Assembly: GCA_016708125.1 (NCBI GenBank)
Contig: JADJGF010000001.1
Coordinates: forward strand, 1,572,001-1,636,000
Direction of reading: 5' to 3'
DNA: 64,000 nucleotides
Source: Ignavibacteriota bacterium
GTDB lineage: Bacteria > Bacteroidota > Ignavibacteria > Ignavibacteriales > Melioribacteraceae
The notes under the pieces are model-generated. The model ran no database searches. It had not been told where the DNA came from and saw only the letters and a list, made by a program, of their open reading frames with translations. Below, piece after piece: positions 42,115 through 51,085 of the stretch. A program made the translations under genes and the position numbers. How positions within the stretch are numbered: the stretch's first letter is position 1; every line of letters begins with the position of its first letter.

Positions 42115-44181
42115 ATGAAGAAATATATAATTCTCTTATCGGCGTTTTTAATTTTAAATAATTGTCAAAAAAATATTTCTGAAGATTTACATGCTCAAAA
42201 TCAAATTGTAGACACAAATAAAGTTGTTGAGCCTTTAGATTTTTATCCGGAAATAAATAAAATGGTAACAACAATTTTATCGCGTTATCATTATAAAAAA
42301 TTTGATCTTGATGATTCGCTTTCATCAGTTGTTTTTAATAATTATATAAATTCTCTTGATTACAACAAGTCGTATTTTTTAAAATCTGATTTGGACAATT
42401 TTGAAAAATATAAATTTGCTTTAGATGAAAATCTTCACTTGGGAAACCTTTTGCCCGCGTATGAAATTTTTAATGTTTATAAAACACGAATGAACGAAAG
42501 AATGAAATACGTTCTTGGCAGATTAAACAAAGAATTTGATTTTACAAAGAATGAAACTTTTATAATTGATAGAGAAAAAGAATCTTGGGCAATTAATAAT
42601 GATGAACTTGATGAAATATGGAGACAGAAATTAAAAAACGAAGCTTTGAATCTTAAATTAAGCGGTAAAGAATGGGAGAAATCAAAAGAGACATTAATTC
42701 AGCGATACAAAAATTACCATAAAGCAATTTTACAATTTAAATCCGAAGATGTTTTGCAACTTTATTTAAATTCATTTGCAGATGCAATTGATCCGCACTC
42801 AAATTATTTAGCTCCGCGAACTTCTGAAAATTTTAACATAAGAATGAAACTTTCATTAGAAGGAATTGGCGCAACTTTGCAGACAGATAATGATTACACA
42901 AAAGTTGTAAATATTGTTCCGGGCGGACCCGCATTTAAAGCTGATAATATTCATGCAGATGATTTAATTTCCGGAGTTGGACAAGGCGATGAAGAAATTG
43001 TAGATGTAATCGGCTGGAGAATTGATGATGTTGTTGATTTAATCCGCGGCGATAAAGGAACAAAAGTTAGGTTAACAGTTTTACGCGCAAAAAATGGAAT
43101 TGATTCTAAACCGGATACAATTTCAATAATTAGAGATAAAGTAAAATTAGAAGAACAAGCTGCGCAGAAAAAAGTTATTTCAATAAATGAAAATAATGTT
43201 GATTATAAATTAGGCGTAATTGAAATTCCAAGTTTTTATGTAGATTTTGATGCAAAAAGAAATGGCGATCCCGATTTTAGAAGTACAACCCGAGATGTTG
43301 CTAAAATTTTAGATGAATTGAAAAAAGAAAATGTGGATGGAATAATTGTCGATTTGAGAAATAATGGCGGCGGTGCTCTTGATGAAGCTGTTGAACTAAC
43401 TGGATTATTTATTAAAGATGGTCCGGTTGTTCAAGTTAGGCAATCAAACGGAAGTATAACCGTTGAGAAAGATCCGGATCCGGCAATTATTTATAATGGA
43501 CCCATGGCAGTTGTAATAAATAGATACAGCGCTTCAGCTTCGGAAATTTTTTCCGGTGCAATACAAGATTACGGAAGAGGAATTGTTTTAGGCGAACAAT
43601 CATATGGAAAAGGAACAGTTCAAAATTTAATTGGATTAGAAAGATTTGTTCCATCTGCCGGAGATCAAAGCGGACAATTAAAACTCACAATTGCAAAATA
43701 TTATAGAATTAACGGAAGCAGTACACAAAATCTTGGCGTAATTCCGGATGTTCAATTTCCAACTGCTGTTGATCCAAATGAATATGGAGAAAGCTCAATG
43801 CCAAGCGCACTTGAATGGGACCAAATTCAAACAAGTCAGTTTAAAAAATATGGAGATTTTACTTCAATTCTTCCTAAACTGATTAAAAAACATCATGAAA
43901 GAATTTTAACGGAACCTGAGTTTAATTATTTATTGGAAGACATTGAAGAATACAAAGAAAATAAAAATAAAATTGAATTTTCCTTAAACGAAGTAGTAAG
44001 AAAAAAAGAAAGAGATGAAAGAGAACTTAAAAGAAAACAAAGAGAAGAAGAACGGGAAAAATTAAATAAGATTGAAATAATTGATAAAAAAGAAGTAACT
44101 AAAAAAAGTTTAAAAGTTGAAGATCCTTTTTTGGAAGAAAGTGGTCGTATTTTGGTTGATTTATTACAAAAACAAGGTTAG
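42115..44181 (+). CDS. prc: Tail-specific C-terminal processing protease Prc (S41)
   Basis: 688 residues. Lipoprotein-like signal with Cys (AFLILNNCQK) implies a membrane-anchored periplasmic protein. A long N-terminal helical part (about 40-230), a PDZ domain (about 235-330: NIRMKLSLEGIGATLQ; IVPGGPAFKADNIHADDLI), then the S41 core with GIIVDLRNNGGGALDEAV, catalytic Ser474 in SASASEIF and Lys499 in SYGKGTVQ. A charged tail (about 600-688) matches the Prc C-terminal region. Degrades or trims periplasmic proteins, including lipoproteins and murein enzymes. Confidence 0.95.
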   Translation: MKKYIILLSAFLILNNCQKNISEDLHAQNQIVDTNKVVEPLDFYPEINKMVTTILSRYHYKKFDLDDSLSSVVFNNYINSLDYNKSYFLKSDLDNFEKYKFALDENLHLGNLLPAYEIFNVYKTRMNERMKYVLGRLNKEFDFTKNETFIIDREKESWAINNDELDEIWRQKLKNEALNLKLSGKEWEKSKETLIQRYKNYHKAILQFKSEDVLQLYLNSFADAIDPHSNYLAPRTSENFNIRMKLSLEGIGATLQTDNDYTKVVNIVPGGPAFKADNIHADDLISGVGQGDEEIVDVIGWRIDDVVDLIRGDKGTKVRLTVLRAKNGIDSKPDTISIIRDKVKLEEQAAQKKVISINENNVDYKLGVIEIPSFYVDFDAKRNGDPDFRSTTRDVAKILDELKKENVDGIIVDLRNNGGGALDEAVELTGLFIKDGPVVQVRQSNGSITVEKDPDPAIIYNGPMAVVINRYSASASEIFSGAIQDYGRGIVLGEQSYGKGTVQNLIGLERFVPSAGDQSGQLKLTIAKYYRINGSSTQNLGVIPDVQFPTAVDPNEYGESSMPSALEWDQIQTSQFKKYGDFTSILPKLIKKHHERILTEPEFNYLLEDIEEYKENKNKIEFSLNEVVRKKERDERELKRKQREEEREKLNKIEIIDKKEVTKKSLKVEDPFLEESGRILVDLLQKQG

Positions 44182-44187
44182 TGATTT

Positions 44188-44220
44188 GATGAGATTTATC
44201 GCATTTCATCTTTGACTTTT
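44188..44220 (+). terminator. Terminator of prc
   Basis: Eight-base-pair stem GATGAGAT (44188-44195) with ATTTCATC (44203-44210), one G-T pair, then TTTGACTTTTTTTTT. Confidence 0.6.
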
Positions 44221-44260
44221 TTTTTGTAATTTTACAATAAAATTAAGGGAGAAATTAACA

Positions 44261-44425
44261 ATGGCTAAAAAGCAAACATTTGCTGATAAAGCAAAAAATA
44301 CTGGTAAAAAAGTTGATATTAATGTTAAAGTTGTAAAAACATTAAAATCTGATAAAGGAAGTTATAAATTTCAAGAAAGTTTTGTTAAAATAGACGATAT
44401 CAGTAAAGTAAATACCATTAAATAA
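44261..44425 (+). CDS. Small basic protein, 54 residues (DUF4295-like)
   Basis: A complete short frame, MAKKQTFADKAKNTGKKV at the start and DDISKVNTIK at the end, preceded by AAGGGAGAAA and followed by a hairpin terminator, so it is a real, independently expressed gene. The core VVKTLKSDKGSYKFQESFV resembles the small DUF4295 proteins of Bacteroidota (lysine-rich, about 50 residues, usually beside ribosomal-protein genes), but here it stands alone. Ribosome or RNA association would be a guess from charge and resemblance. Confidence 0.75.
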   Translation: MAKKQTFADKAKNTGKKVDINVKVVKTLKSDKGSYKFQESFVKIDDISKVNTIK

Positions 44426-44427
44426 AT

Positions 44428-44447
44428 GAAGCGGCTTTTGCCGCTTC
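44428..44447 (+). terminator. Terminator of the 54-residue gene
   Basis: Perfect stem GAAGCGGC (44428-44435) with GCCGCTTC (44440-44447) and TTTT loop; only a weak T-rich tail follows. Confidence 0.75.
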
Positions 44448-44567
44448 TATCTTATTCCATTTTCAAATATTCCTAAATAATTAAATCCTTATCTTTTTCC
44501 TAAAAATCAATACTTCAAAAACTGTTAATAATTTTTATTTGAATCTAAAATAAGTTAGGAGGAAAAA

Positions 44568-45914
44568 ATGATTACTCCAAAACTGAAAATATTTCAACTA
44601 AAAGACTTAAATAACATTTTGCAGCTAAAGGCACTTCCTAAAGATGAGATTTTTAATATGGAAGTTGTTGCAAATGTATTACCTTTTAGAGTAAATAATT
44701 ATGTTTTAGAAGAATTAATTGATTGGTCAAACATTCCCCAAGATCCGATTTTTCAATTAACTTTTATGCATAAAGAAATGTTGAGTCCGCCGCAATTTAT
44801 AAAAATGGCTGATGCATTAAAAAGAAATTTACCGAACAGAATGGTAAAACAAATTTCTGATGAAATTAGGTTAGAATTAAATCCTCACCCAGCCGGACAG
44901 TTAACCGCAAATATTCCGTTTCTTGATAACTTTCCGATAAAAGGATTACAGCATAAATATAAAGAAACGGTTTTGATTTTTCCTTCAGGTGGGCAAACTT
45001 GCCACTCTTATTGTTCTTTTTGTTTTAGATGGGCTCAATTTGTTGGAATTGATAATTTAAAATTTGCAACAGATGAATCGAAAAAATTTCAAGAATATAT
45101 AAAAACACATAAAGAAATTACGGATATTCTTTTTACCGGCGGAGATCCAATGGTTATGAAATATCAAAAATTGAAAACTTACATTGAACCATTTTTATCA
45201 CATCAATTTGAACATATTCAGAATATTAGGATTGGAACAAAGTCATTAGCATATTGGCCTTATAGATTTATTACAGATTCAGATTCAAATCAAATACTAA
45301 AATTATTTGAAAAAATAATAAGATCCGGAAAACATTTATCAATTATGGCTCATTTTAGTCATTACAATGAACTCCAAACAAAAATTGTTAATGAAGCAAT
45401 TCAAAAACTACGAAATATTGGTGTGGAGATTAGAACTCAGTCACCGGTTGTAAAACATGTAAATGATAAATCAGAAATTTGGGAAAAAATGTGGAAAGAA
45501 CAAGTTAGGCTTGGTTTAATTCCATATTACATGTTTGTTGAAAGAAACACTGGAGCAAAAAAATATTTTGAAATACCAATTATGAAAGTTTTTAAAATAT
45601 ATAAAAAAGCATTTAAAAATGTTTCTGGATTAAGCCGTACTGCAAGAGGACCGGTTATGTCGGCATTGCCAGGAAAAGTAGCGGTTGAAGGAATTGCAGA
45701 AGTTAATAATGAAAAAGTTTTTGTTCTAAATTTACTTCAAGCAAGAAATCCCGATTGGGTAAAAAAACCGTTTTTTGCTTCTTTTGATTCAACAGCAACT
45801 TGGTTTACACATTTAACACCGGCATTTGGAAATGAAGAATTTTTCTTTGATGAAGAATTAAATAATATGATTGCAGAAAAAGAAGAAAGGTTTATTGAAG
45901 ATCATTTGAATTGA
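44568..45914 (+). CDS. KamA-like radical SAM protein (lysine 2,3-aminomutase family)
   Basis: 448 residues, strong site TTAGGAGGAAAAA. The radical SAM cluster is C145-x3-C149-x2-C152 (GQTCHSYCSFCFRWAQ), followed by ILFTGGDPMVM, as in KamA. Lysine aminomutases bind PLP through PGGGGK near the C-terminus; this protein has SALPGKVAVEG there instead, so PLP use and lysine as substrate are doubtful. Related KamA-like enzymes act on other amino acids or peptides. Single gene with its own terminator. Confidence 0.85.
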   Translation: MITPKLKIFQLKDLNNILQLKALPKDEIFNMEVVANVLPFRVNNYVLEELIDWSNIPQDPIFQLTFMHKEMLSPPQFIKMADALKRNLPNRMVKQISDEIRLELNPHPAGQLTANIPFLDNFPIKGLQHKYKETVLIFPSGGQTCHSYCSFCFRWAQFVGIDNLKFATDESKKFQEYIKTHKEITDILFTGGDPMVMKYQKLKTYIEPFLSHQFEHIQNIRIGTKSLAYWPYRFITDSDSNQILKLFEKIIRSGKHLSIMAHFSHYNELQTKIVNEAIQKLRNIGVEIRTQSPVVKHVNDKSEIWEKMWKEQVRLGLIPYYMFVERNTGAKKYFEIPIMKVFKIYKKAFKNVSGLSRTARGPVMSALPGKVAVEGIAEVNNEKVFVLNLLQARNPDWVKKPFFASFDSTATWFTHLTPAFGNEEFFFDEELNNMIAEKEERFIEDHLN

Positions 45915-45920
45915 AAAATT

Positions 45921-45955
45921 TTACAGCCCAACTTTTGAAAAAAGCTGGGCTGTAA
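45921..45955. terminator. Terminator between KamA-like gene and nfu
   Basis: Perfect ten-base-pair stem TTACAGCCCA (45921-45930) with TGGGCTGTAA (45946-45955); lies between convergent genes and can serve both. Confidence 0.8.
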
Positions 45956-45977
45956 TTTCCCCTATAATTTAATATAT

Positions 45978-46520
45978 TTATCCGCTAACTACTTCCATAA
46001 AAGGATCAATTTCGCGCTTCAATAAATTCTCAATTGCTACTAATGTTCCTTGAATTGCACTTGGACAAGTTCCGCAAGCTCCTTGATATCTAATTGTTAA
46101 AGTTTTATCATGTAAATCTAAAACTTGTAAACCTCCGCCGTCTCCGGCAAGTGCGGGTCTAACTCTTTTATCAAGAAGATCATTAATATGCTTTAGCATT
46201 TCAGATTCATTTGCAGAAGAATTTATATTTTCTGATTCTTGAGGAATTAAATTCTTATCAAAATTTTTAATAAGATTTACAAAAGGCATTTGAATTTTTC
46301 CCCAGCTAATATTTGGTTCTTTTTCAATTGTAATAAATCTATCCATATAAAAAACAGAAACAATGCCGGGTAATTCAAAAATTAATTTAGCAATCGGATC
46401 ATTTTCTGCTTCTACTTTTGATTTAAAACTTCTTGTTTCTCTATTTAATAATTTTTCACTCAATATAAATTTTAAAGCTTGGGGATTTGGTGTTAAATCA
46501 ACATCTTTTACCATTAACAT
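45978..46520 (-). CDS. Nfu/NifU-type iron-sulfur scaffold
   Basis: 180 residues. N-terminal Nfu-N domain (TPNPQALKFILSEKLL; LIFELPGIVSVFYMDRFITIEKEP) then a NifU C-terminal domain with RPALAGDGGGLQVLDLHDKTL and the cluster-binding CGTC in YQGACGTCPSAIQGTL. Carries and hands on 4Fe-4S clusters to target enzymes; glutamate synthase and the radical SAM protein in this window are potential clients. Single gene. Confidence 0.93.
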   Translation of the reverse strand: MLMVKDVDLTPNPQALKFILSEKLLNRETRSFKSKVEAENDPIAKLIFELPGIVSVFYMDRFITIEKEPNISWGKIQMPFVNLIKNFDKNLIPQESENINSSANESEMLKHINDLLDKRVRPALAGDGGGLQVLDLHDKTLTIRYQGACGTCPSAIQGTLVAIENLLKREIDPFMEVVSG

Positions 46521-46827
46521 ATTTTATTCCTTATTTTTTTACAACTCGTAATTAATTGTATTAAAAAAGAAATAACTTTTCAAGATCATTTCTCAGCTCA
46601 AATTAAAACAATCAAAATAAATTTTCCAAAATCAACTTATTTTGAAACTTCAGAAAAATTTGATTGTAGAATTTTTATAAAATTTTGTACTGGAAATTAA
46701 TTCGTAGAATAAAATATTTTTTCGTATGATTAAATTTTCTTCGAGTTTAAATTTTAATTTTATTATACTTTTTCACTTAAAAATTGTTTAATTTTTTAAA
46801 AATTACCAAAAGAATAAAGGTTTAATT
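46521..46827. other. Intergenic region with no recognised feature
   Basis: A 307-base AT-rich gap between the divergent nfu and htpX genes. It must contain both promoters, but I found no convincing TTG/TAnnTTTG pair, no strong hairpin and no short gene. Confidence 0.5.
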
Positions 46828-47661
46828 ATGCAAAGTAACTTTAGAACTTTTTTATTAATGATGGCTTTAACGCTTCTATTTATTTGGATTGGCGGAATTG
46901 TTGGAGGAAAAACCGGATCAATAATTGCTTTAATAATTGCTGCTGGAATGAATTTTTACAGCTACTGGTTTAGCGATAAAATGGTTTTAAGCAGATATAA
47001 AGCCAATGAAATTGGTCCAGACCATCCAAGCGGACTTTATCAAATGGTAGAAAAATTAGCTAACAACGCTCAATTGCCAATGCCAAAAGTTTATATAACT
47101 CCCGAACAAACTCCCAATGCATTTGCAACCGGAAGAAATCCCCAGCACGCTGCAGTTGCTGCTACTCAAGGAATTTTAAGAATTTTATCTAAAGATGAAC
47201 TTGAAGGAGTTATGGCTCACGAATTAGCTCATGTAAAACATCGTGATATTTTAACAAGCGCAATTGCCGCAACTTTTGCAGGAGCTTTGGCTACACTTGG
47301 ACAAATTGCACATTTTAGTTCTGATAGAAGAGAAAATCCAATGGCTGGTTTATTTATGATGATTTTAGCTCCGATTGCCGGAATGGTAATTAGAATGACA
47401 ATTTCACGAGTTAGAGAATTTGCCGCAGATAAAGGCGGAGCAGAAATTTCGGGAAAACCATTAGGCTTAGCCACGGCACTTTACAAATTGCAAAATGGTG
47501 TTCAACAAATTCCTATGATAACAGGAAGGGAATCCGACTCACATATGTTTATAATCAATCCATTTTTTGGCGGAATGCAAAAATTATTTTCTACACATCC
47601 TTCAACTGAAGATAGAATAAAAAGATTGGAAGAAATTGCCGGACAAAAAATATTTAACTAA
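46828..47661 (+). CDS. htpX: Membrane metalloprotease HtpX (M48)
   Basis: 277 residues: two membrane helices near the N-terminus (LLMMALTLLFIWIGGIVGG; SIIALIIAAGMNFYSYWF), the zinc site H131-E132-x-x-H135 in MAHELAHVKHRD, then two more hydrophobic segments and the glutamate of REFAADKGGAEIS. Ends with HPSTEDRIKRLEEI. Inner-membrane quality-control protease that cleaves misfolded membrane proteins. 18 bases before a dodecin gene, likely one transcript. Confidence 0.96.
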   Translation: MQSNFRTFLLMMALTLLFIWIGGIVGGKTGSIIALIIAAGMNFYSYWFSDKMVLSRYKANEIGPDHPSGLYQMVEKLANNAQLPMPKVYITPEQTPNAFATGRNPQHAAVAATQGILRILSKDELEGVMAHELAHVKHRDILTSAIAATFAGALATLGQIAHFSSDRRENPMAGLFMMILAPIAGMVIRMTISRVREFAADKGGAEISGKPLGLATALYKLQNGVQQIPMITGRESDSHMFIINPFFGGMQKLFSTHPSTEDRIKRLEEIAGQKIFN

Positions 47662-47679
47662 AAAAGAAAGAGGTATAAA

Positions 47680-47895
47680 ATGTCAAACATTAATTCTGGT
47701 GCAATAAAAGTTATTGAAATTATTGGAATTTCAGAAAAAAGTTTTGATGATGCCGTAAATCAAGCAGTTAAAAAAGCATCAATATCAATAAAGGGAATTA
47801 CCGGTGTTGAAGTTATAAAGCACAGTGCAAAAGTTGAAGACGGAAAAATTGTGCAATTTAAAGCAAATGTTAAATTAGCTTTTGCAGTTGAATAA
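47680..47895 (+). CDS. Dodecin family protein
   Basis: 71 residues, typical dodecin: VIKVIEIIGISEKSFDDAV-like start (AIKVIEIIGISEKSFDDAVN), GVEVIKHSAKVEDGKI and a final strand ANVKLAFAVE. Forms hollow dodecamers that store or buffer flavins. Site GAAAGAGG lies ahead of the ATG. Follows htpX and is closed by a strong terminator. Confidence 0.93.
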   Translation: MSNINSGAIKVIEIIGISEKSFDDAVNQAVKKASISIKGITGVEVIKHSAKVEDGKIVQFKANVKLAFAVE

Positions 47896-47912
47896 GTAAC
47901 AGCAATTCTTTC

Positions 47913-47945
47913 AAATGTTGTCATTGATTTTCAGTGACAACATTT
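47913..47945 (+). terminator. Terminator of htpX-dodecin
   Basis: Perfect eleven-base-pair stem AAATGTTGTCA (47913-47923) with TGACAACATTT (47935-47945), inner TGA/TCA pairing, 18 bases after the dodecin stop. The rest of the gap to 48266 holds only the glnB promoter. Confidence 0.8.
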
Positions 47946-48153
47946 TATTAAAACTCCAAATCGCATCTCTCTTTTCAAATCCATTAACTCTTTCTACAAA
48001 CATCTATATTTAAAATATTCATAAAAACCCAAATAATTTCCTTATAAAACAAATACGTTCAATTTGATGGTAATAATTATTAAGGTAAAATAAGAAATCT
48101 AACCTAATATATAAGTCAAAAATCAAATTATACAAAAATAAATTAGATTAAAA

Positions 48154-48184
48154 TTTGACAAAATAGAAATTTATTATATATTTG
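48154..48184 (+). promoter_or_regulatory. Bacteroidota-type promoter for glnB-amt
   Basis: TTTG (48154-48157), 19 bases, TATATTTG (48177-48184): a full match to the TTTG/TAnnTTTG consensus. Predicted start near 48191 gives a leader of about 75 bases before the PII gene. Confidence 0.7.
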
Positions 48185-48266
48185 CGGGTAGATTTCTAAA
48201 TTATTAAGTCGAAATATAAATTACAACATATATATTATGGTAATATCTATCAAATAGGAGAATAAA

Positions 48267-48605
48267 ATGAAAAAAGTGGAAGCAATAATTAGACCCGGAA
48301 AATTGGATATTCTGCACACTGCTCTCCAAGAAGAAGGTTTTGCGGGAATTACAGTTACGGAAGTTAGAGGTTATGGCAGACAAAAAGGTCATAAAGAAAT
48401 TTACAGAGGATCTGAGTATAATCTTGAATTTGTGCCCAAAGTTAAAGTTGAACTTATTTGTTCTGATGACGCTGTAGAAAAAGCAATCCAGATAATTATT
48501 GAAAAAAGTAAAACCGGAAAAATAGGTGATGGTAAAATTTTTATCATTCCTATAGAAGATGCAATCCGAATTAGAACCGAAGAATCCGGTGAATCAGCAG
48601 TTTAA
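48267..48605 (+). CDS. glnB: PII nitrogen regulatory protein
   Basis: 112 residues, standard PII. The T-loop reads KGHKEIYRGSEYNLEFVPK with Tyr51, the residue uridylylated in many bacteria, and the C-terminal GKIGDGKIFIIPIEDAIRIRT binds ATP/2-oxoglutarate. Directly ahead of amt, so functionally a GlnK that blocks the ammonium channel when nitrogen is plentiful. Preceded by AGGAGAATAAA. Confidence 0.96.
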   Translation: MKKVEAIIRPGKLDILHTALQEEGFAGITVTEVRGYGRQKGHKEIYRGSEYNLEFVPKVKVELICSDDAVEKAIQIIIEKSKTGKIGDGKIFIIPIEDAIRIRTEESGESAV

Positions 48606-48633
48606 AATTAAATAATATAAAATGGAGATTTAA

Positions 48634-49962
48634 ATGAAACGGTTACTAAAAATTTTACTTTTGATATTAATAATATCGCCTATTTTAATGTTTGCTGAGG
48701 AATCAACTCCAACTGTTGAATCAAATGCGAACGCAATTGCAGAAGTTCAAACAAATGCAAATTATGTATGGACATTAGTTGCCGCTTTCTTAGTTTTCTT
48801 TATGCAAGCTGGTTTCGCAATGGTTGAAACTGGCTTAACAAGAGCTAAAAATGCCGCAAATATTATGATGAAAAATTTAATGGATTTTGCTTTTGGTAGT
48901 TTGGCCTATTGGATTTTAGGTTTTGGATTAATGTTTGGAGTAAATGCAACAGGTTGGTTTGGAACTACTGGATTTCTTTTTAGCGATTTTGCAAAAGAAG
49001 GAGATCCATGGCTTTATGCTTTTTGGATGTTTCAAGTCGTTTTTGCCGCAACGGCAGCTACAATTGTCTCTGGAGCTATGGCTGAAAGAACAAAGTTTGT
49101 CGGATATCTCATATATAGTGTTGTAATAAGTGCTTTTATTTATCCAATATTTGGCAGTTGGGCTTGGGGAAGTTTATTTCATGGAAGTGGTTGGTTAGAA
49201 GGATTGGGATTTATTGATTTTGCCGGATCAACAGTAGTTCATTCAGTTGGTGGCTGGGCTGCTTTAGCTGGAGCAATTGTATTGGGTCCAAGAATAGGCA
49301 AATATGGTAAAGATGGAAAACCAAAAGCTATTCCAGGTCACAATTTAGTTTTAACTGCTTTAGGGACTTTTATATTGTGGTTTGGCTGGTTTGGATTTAA
49401 TCCTGGAAGTACAACTGCAGCAAACACAGATATTGCATTAATAGCTGTTACAACAAATTTAGCCGCCGCCGCCGGAGCAGTTAGTTCAATGTTCACTGCA
49501 TGGCTTACTTTAGGAAAACCAGATGCAAGCATGACTTTAAATGGTACCCTAGCAGGTCTGGTAGCAATAACTGCTGGTTGTGCAAACGTTTCACCATTAA
49601 GCGCGGTTATAATAGGATTATTAGCTGGTATATTGGTTGTATTTAGTGTTCTGTTTATTGAACGAAAATTAAAAGTTGATGATCCAGTTGGTGCAATTTC
49701 TGTTCACGGAGTTTGTGGAGCATTTGGAACAATAGCAGCAGGTGTTTTTAGTGTTGAAGGGTTTTCATTAAGTGTTGTCGGTACTCAACTAATAGGTGTT
49801 GCAGCTGCATTTTTATGGGTTTTTCCACTAGCATTTGGCTTATTTAAGTTAATTGATAAAACTATTGGATTAAGAGTTACACCAGAAGAAGAGTTAGATG
49901 GTTTAGATATTGGAGAGCATGGTATGGAAGCTTATCCGGAATTTGAAAAAGTAACTAATTAA
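48634..49962 (+). CDS. amt: Ammonium transporter Amt
   Basis: 442 residues with a cleavable signal (KILLLILIISPILMFA) and eleven membrane helices. Family motifs are FFMQAGFAMVETGLTRAKNAANIMMKNLMDF, DFAGSTVVHSVGGWAALAGAIVLGPR (first pore His) and VDDPVGAISVHGVCGAFGTIA (second pore His). Carries ammonium across the inner membrane; regulated by the adjacent PII protein, 28 bases upstream. Confidence 0.97.
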   Translation: MKRLLKILLLILIISPILMFAEESTPTVESNANAIAEVQTNANYVWTLVAAFLVFFMQAGFAMVETGLTRAKNAANIMMKNLMDFAFGSLAYWILGFGLMFGVNATGWFGTTGFLFSDFAKEGDPWLYAFWMFQVVFAATAATIVSGAMAERTKFVGYLIYSVVISAFIYPIFGSWAWGSLFHGSGWLEGLGFIDFAGSTVVHSVGGWAALAGAIVLGPRIGKYGKDGKPKAIPGHNLVLTALGTFILWFGWFGFNPGSTTAANTDIALIAVTTNLAAAAGAVSSMFTAWLTLGKPDASMTLNGTLAGLVAITAGCANVSPLSAVIIGLLAGILVVFSVLFIERKLKVDDPVGAISVHGVCGAFGTIAAGVFSVEGFSLSVVGTQLIGVAAAFLWVFPLAFGLFKLIDKTIGLRVTPEEELDGLDIGEHGMEAYPEFEKVTN

Positions 49963-49993
49963 AAATAATATAAAATATCTTTATGGAGAAATC

Positions 49994-50680
49994 ATGAAAT
50001 CAATTAAAAACATATTTTTTATAATTATATTTTTATCATCATTTTCACTTGCTCAAACAACTTTATCCGGCGGTGCAGATTTTGTAAGCAGATATGTTTG
50101 GCGAGGATTAGATTTTGGTAATTCCGGAAGCATTCAGCCAACTCTTTCTTTAGCTGCGGGAAGTTTTGAAGTGGGTTTCTGGGGATCATATCCTTTCACA
50201 AGCGATGCAACGGGTGCAGAAGAAATGGATTTGTATGCAAGTTATTCGGTTTCAGATTTTTCATTAATATTCACAGATTATTACTTTCCAAAAAGTGGAA
50301 GAAAATATGGAAGTTATAAAGACGAAAATGGAGCTCATACTCTTGAAGTTGGATTGAGTTATGCCGGATCAGAAAGCTTTCCACTTTCGCTTGCGGCATT
50401 TGTTAATGTTTTTAATGATTCTGATAATTCAATTTACTTTGAGCTCGGTTATTCAACTTCCGTTAGTGAAGTTGGTTTAGATCTTTTTGTTGGCGGAACT
50501 CCGGGCGGAGATAATGCTTTTTATGGAACAACAGAATTTAATTTAATTAATATCGGTGCAAAAGTTTCTAAAGATATTAAAATTACAGAAGATTTTGCAT
50601 TACCAATTTTTACAAGTTATGTTCTTAATCCAAATCAAGAAGTTGGTTACTTAATTTTTGGAGTAAGTTTAGGAATGTAA
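49994..50680 (+). CDS. TorF-like outer-membrane protein of the amt locus
   Basis: 228 residues with signal peptide (MKSIKNIFFIIIFLSSFSLAQ) and an all-beta body of alternating polar and hydrophobic strands (GGADFVSRYVWRGLDFG at the start; YLIFGVSLGM at the C-terminus, consistent with an outer-membrane barrel). Resembles the TorF family of putative porins. Lies 31 bases after amt and is followed by a terminator, so it is the third gene of glnB-amt-torF and may help small nitrogen compounds cross the outer membrane; that role is inferred from position. Confidence 0.78.
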   Translation: MKSIKNIFFIIIFLSSFSLAQTTLSGGADFVSRYVWRGLDFGNSGSIQPTLSLAAGSFEVGFWGSYPFTSDATGAEEMDLYASYSVSDFSLIFTDYYFPKSGRKYGSYKDENGAHTLEVGLSYAGSESFPLSLAAFVNVFNDSDNSIYFELGYSTSVSEVGLDLFVGGTPGGDNAFYGTTEFNLINIGAKVSKDIKITEDFALPIFTSYVLNPNQEVGYLIFGVSLGM

Positions 50681-50706
50681 AAGTATTTTTTACCAATTTA
50701 TAAAAG

Positions 50707-50751
50707 TCCCGAAAATTAAACTTAGAACCCAATAAATTTTCGGGATTTTTT
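50707..50751 (+). terminator. Terminator of glnB-amt operon
   Basis: Perfect eleven-base-pair stem TCCCGAAAATT (50707-50717) with AATTTTCGGGA (50735-50745), then TTTTTT. Confidence 0.85.
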
Positions 50752-50900
50752 ATAAATAGAAATATTTTATTATTCTTAATAAGTGATACTAAATGTAAAA
50801 ATAATTAAATAAAATTAGGCATAACACAGAAATTACATACAATTTAATTGGATAAATTTTAATTAATGTTTGTTTTTTGAAAAAATTCCGAATTAATATG

Positions 50901-50932
50901 TTGTAATTATTCAAAAAAATTTTATCTTTTTG
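50901..50932 (+). promoter_or_regulatory. Candidate promoter for gltBD
   Basis: TTG (50901-50903), 19 bases, TATCTTTT (50923-50930) then TG: seven of eight matches to TAnnTTTG. Transcription would start near 50940. Confidence 0.45.
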
Positions 50933-50954
50933 GGTTATTAAAACTTCATTTATC

Positions 50955-51020
50955 TAAGAGGATGATCCCTCAAACATTTGAAGTACTCTGAGCTTACAAT
51001 CTAATGATCTTAGAATTGTA
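50955..51020 (+). other. Structured leader ahead of gltB
   Basis: The roughly 145-base leader holds a small stem GAGG/CCTC (50958-50961 with 50968-50971) and a larger one, TACAATCTAA (50995-51004) with TTAGAATTGTA (51010-51020, one bulge). No known riboswitch recognised and no T run. Confidence 0.35.
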
Positions 51021-51085
51021 AATTGGAATATTAAAAACTACCAATCGATTGCCGATTTATTTTAAGATAAATTTTAGGAAAGAAA

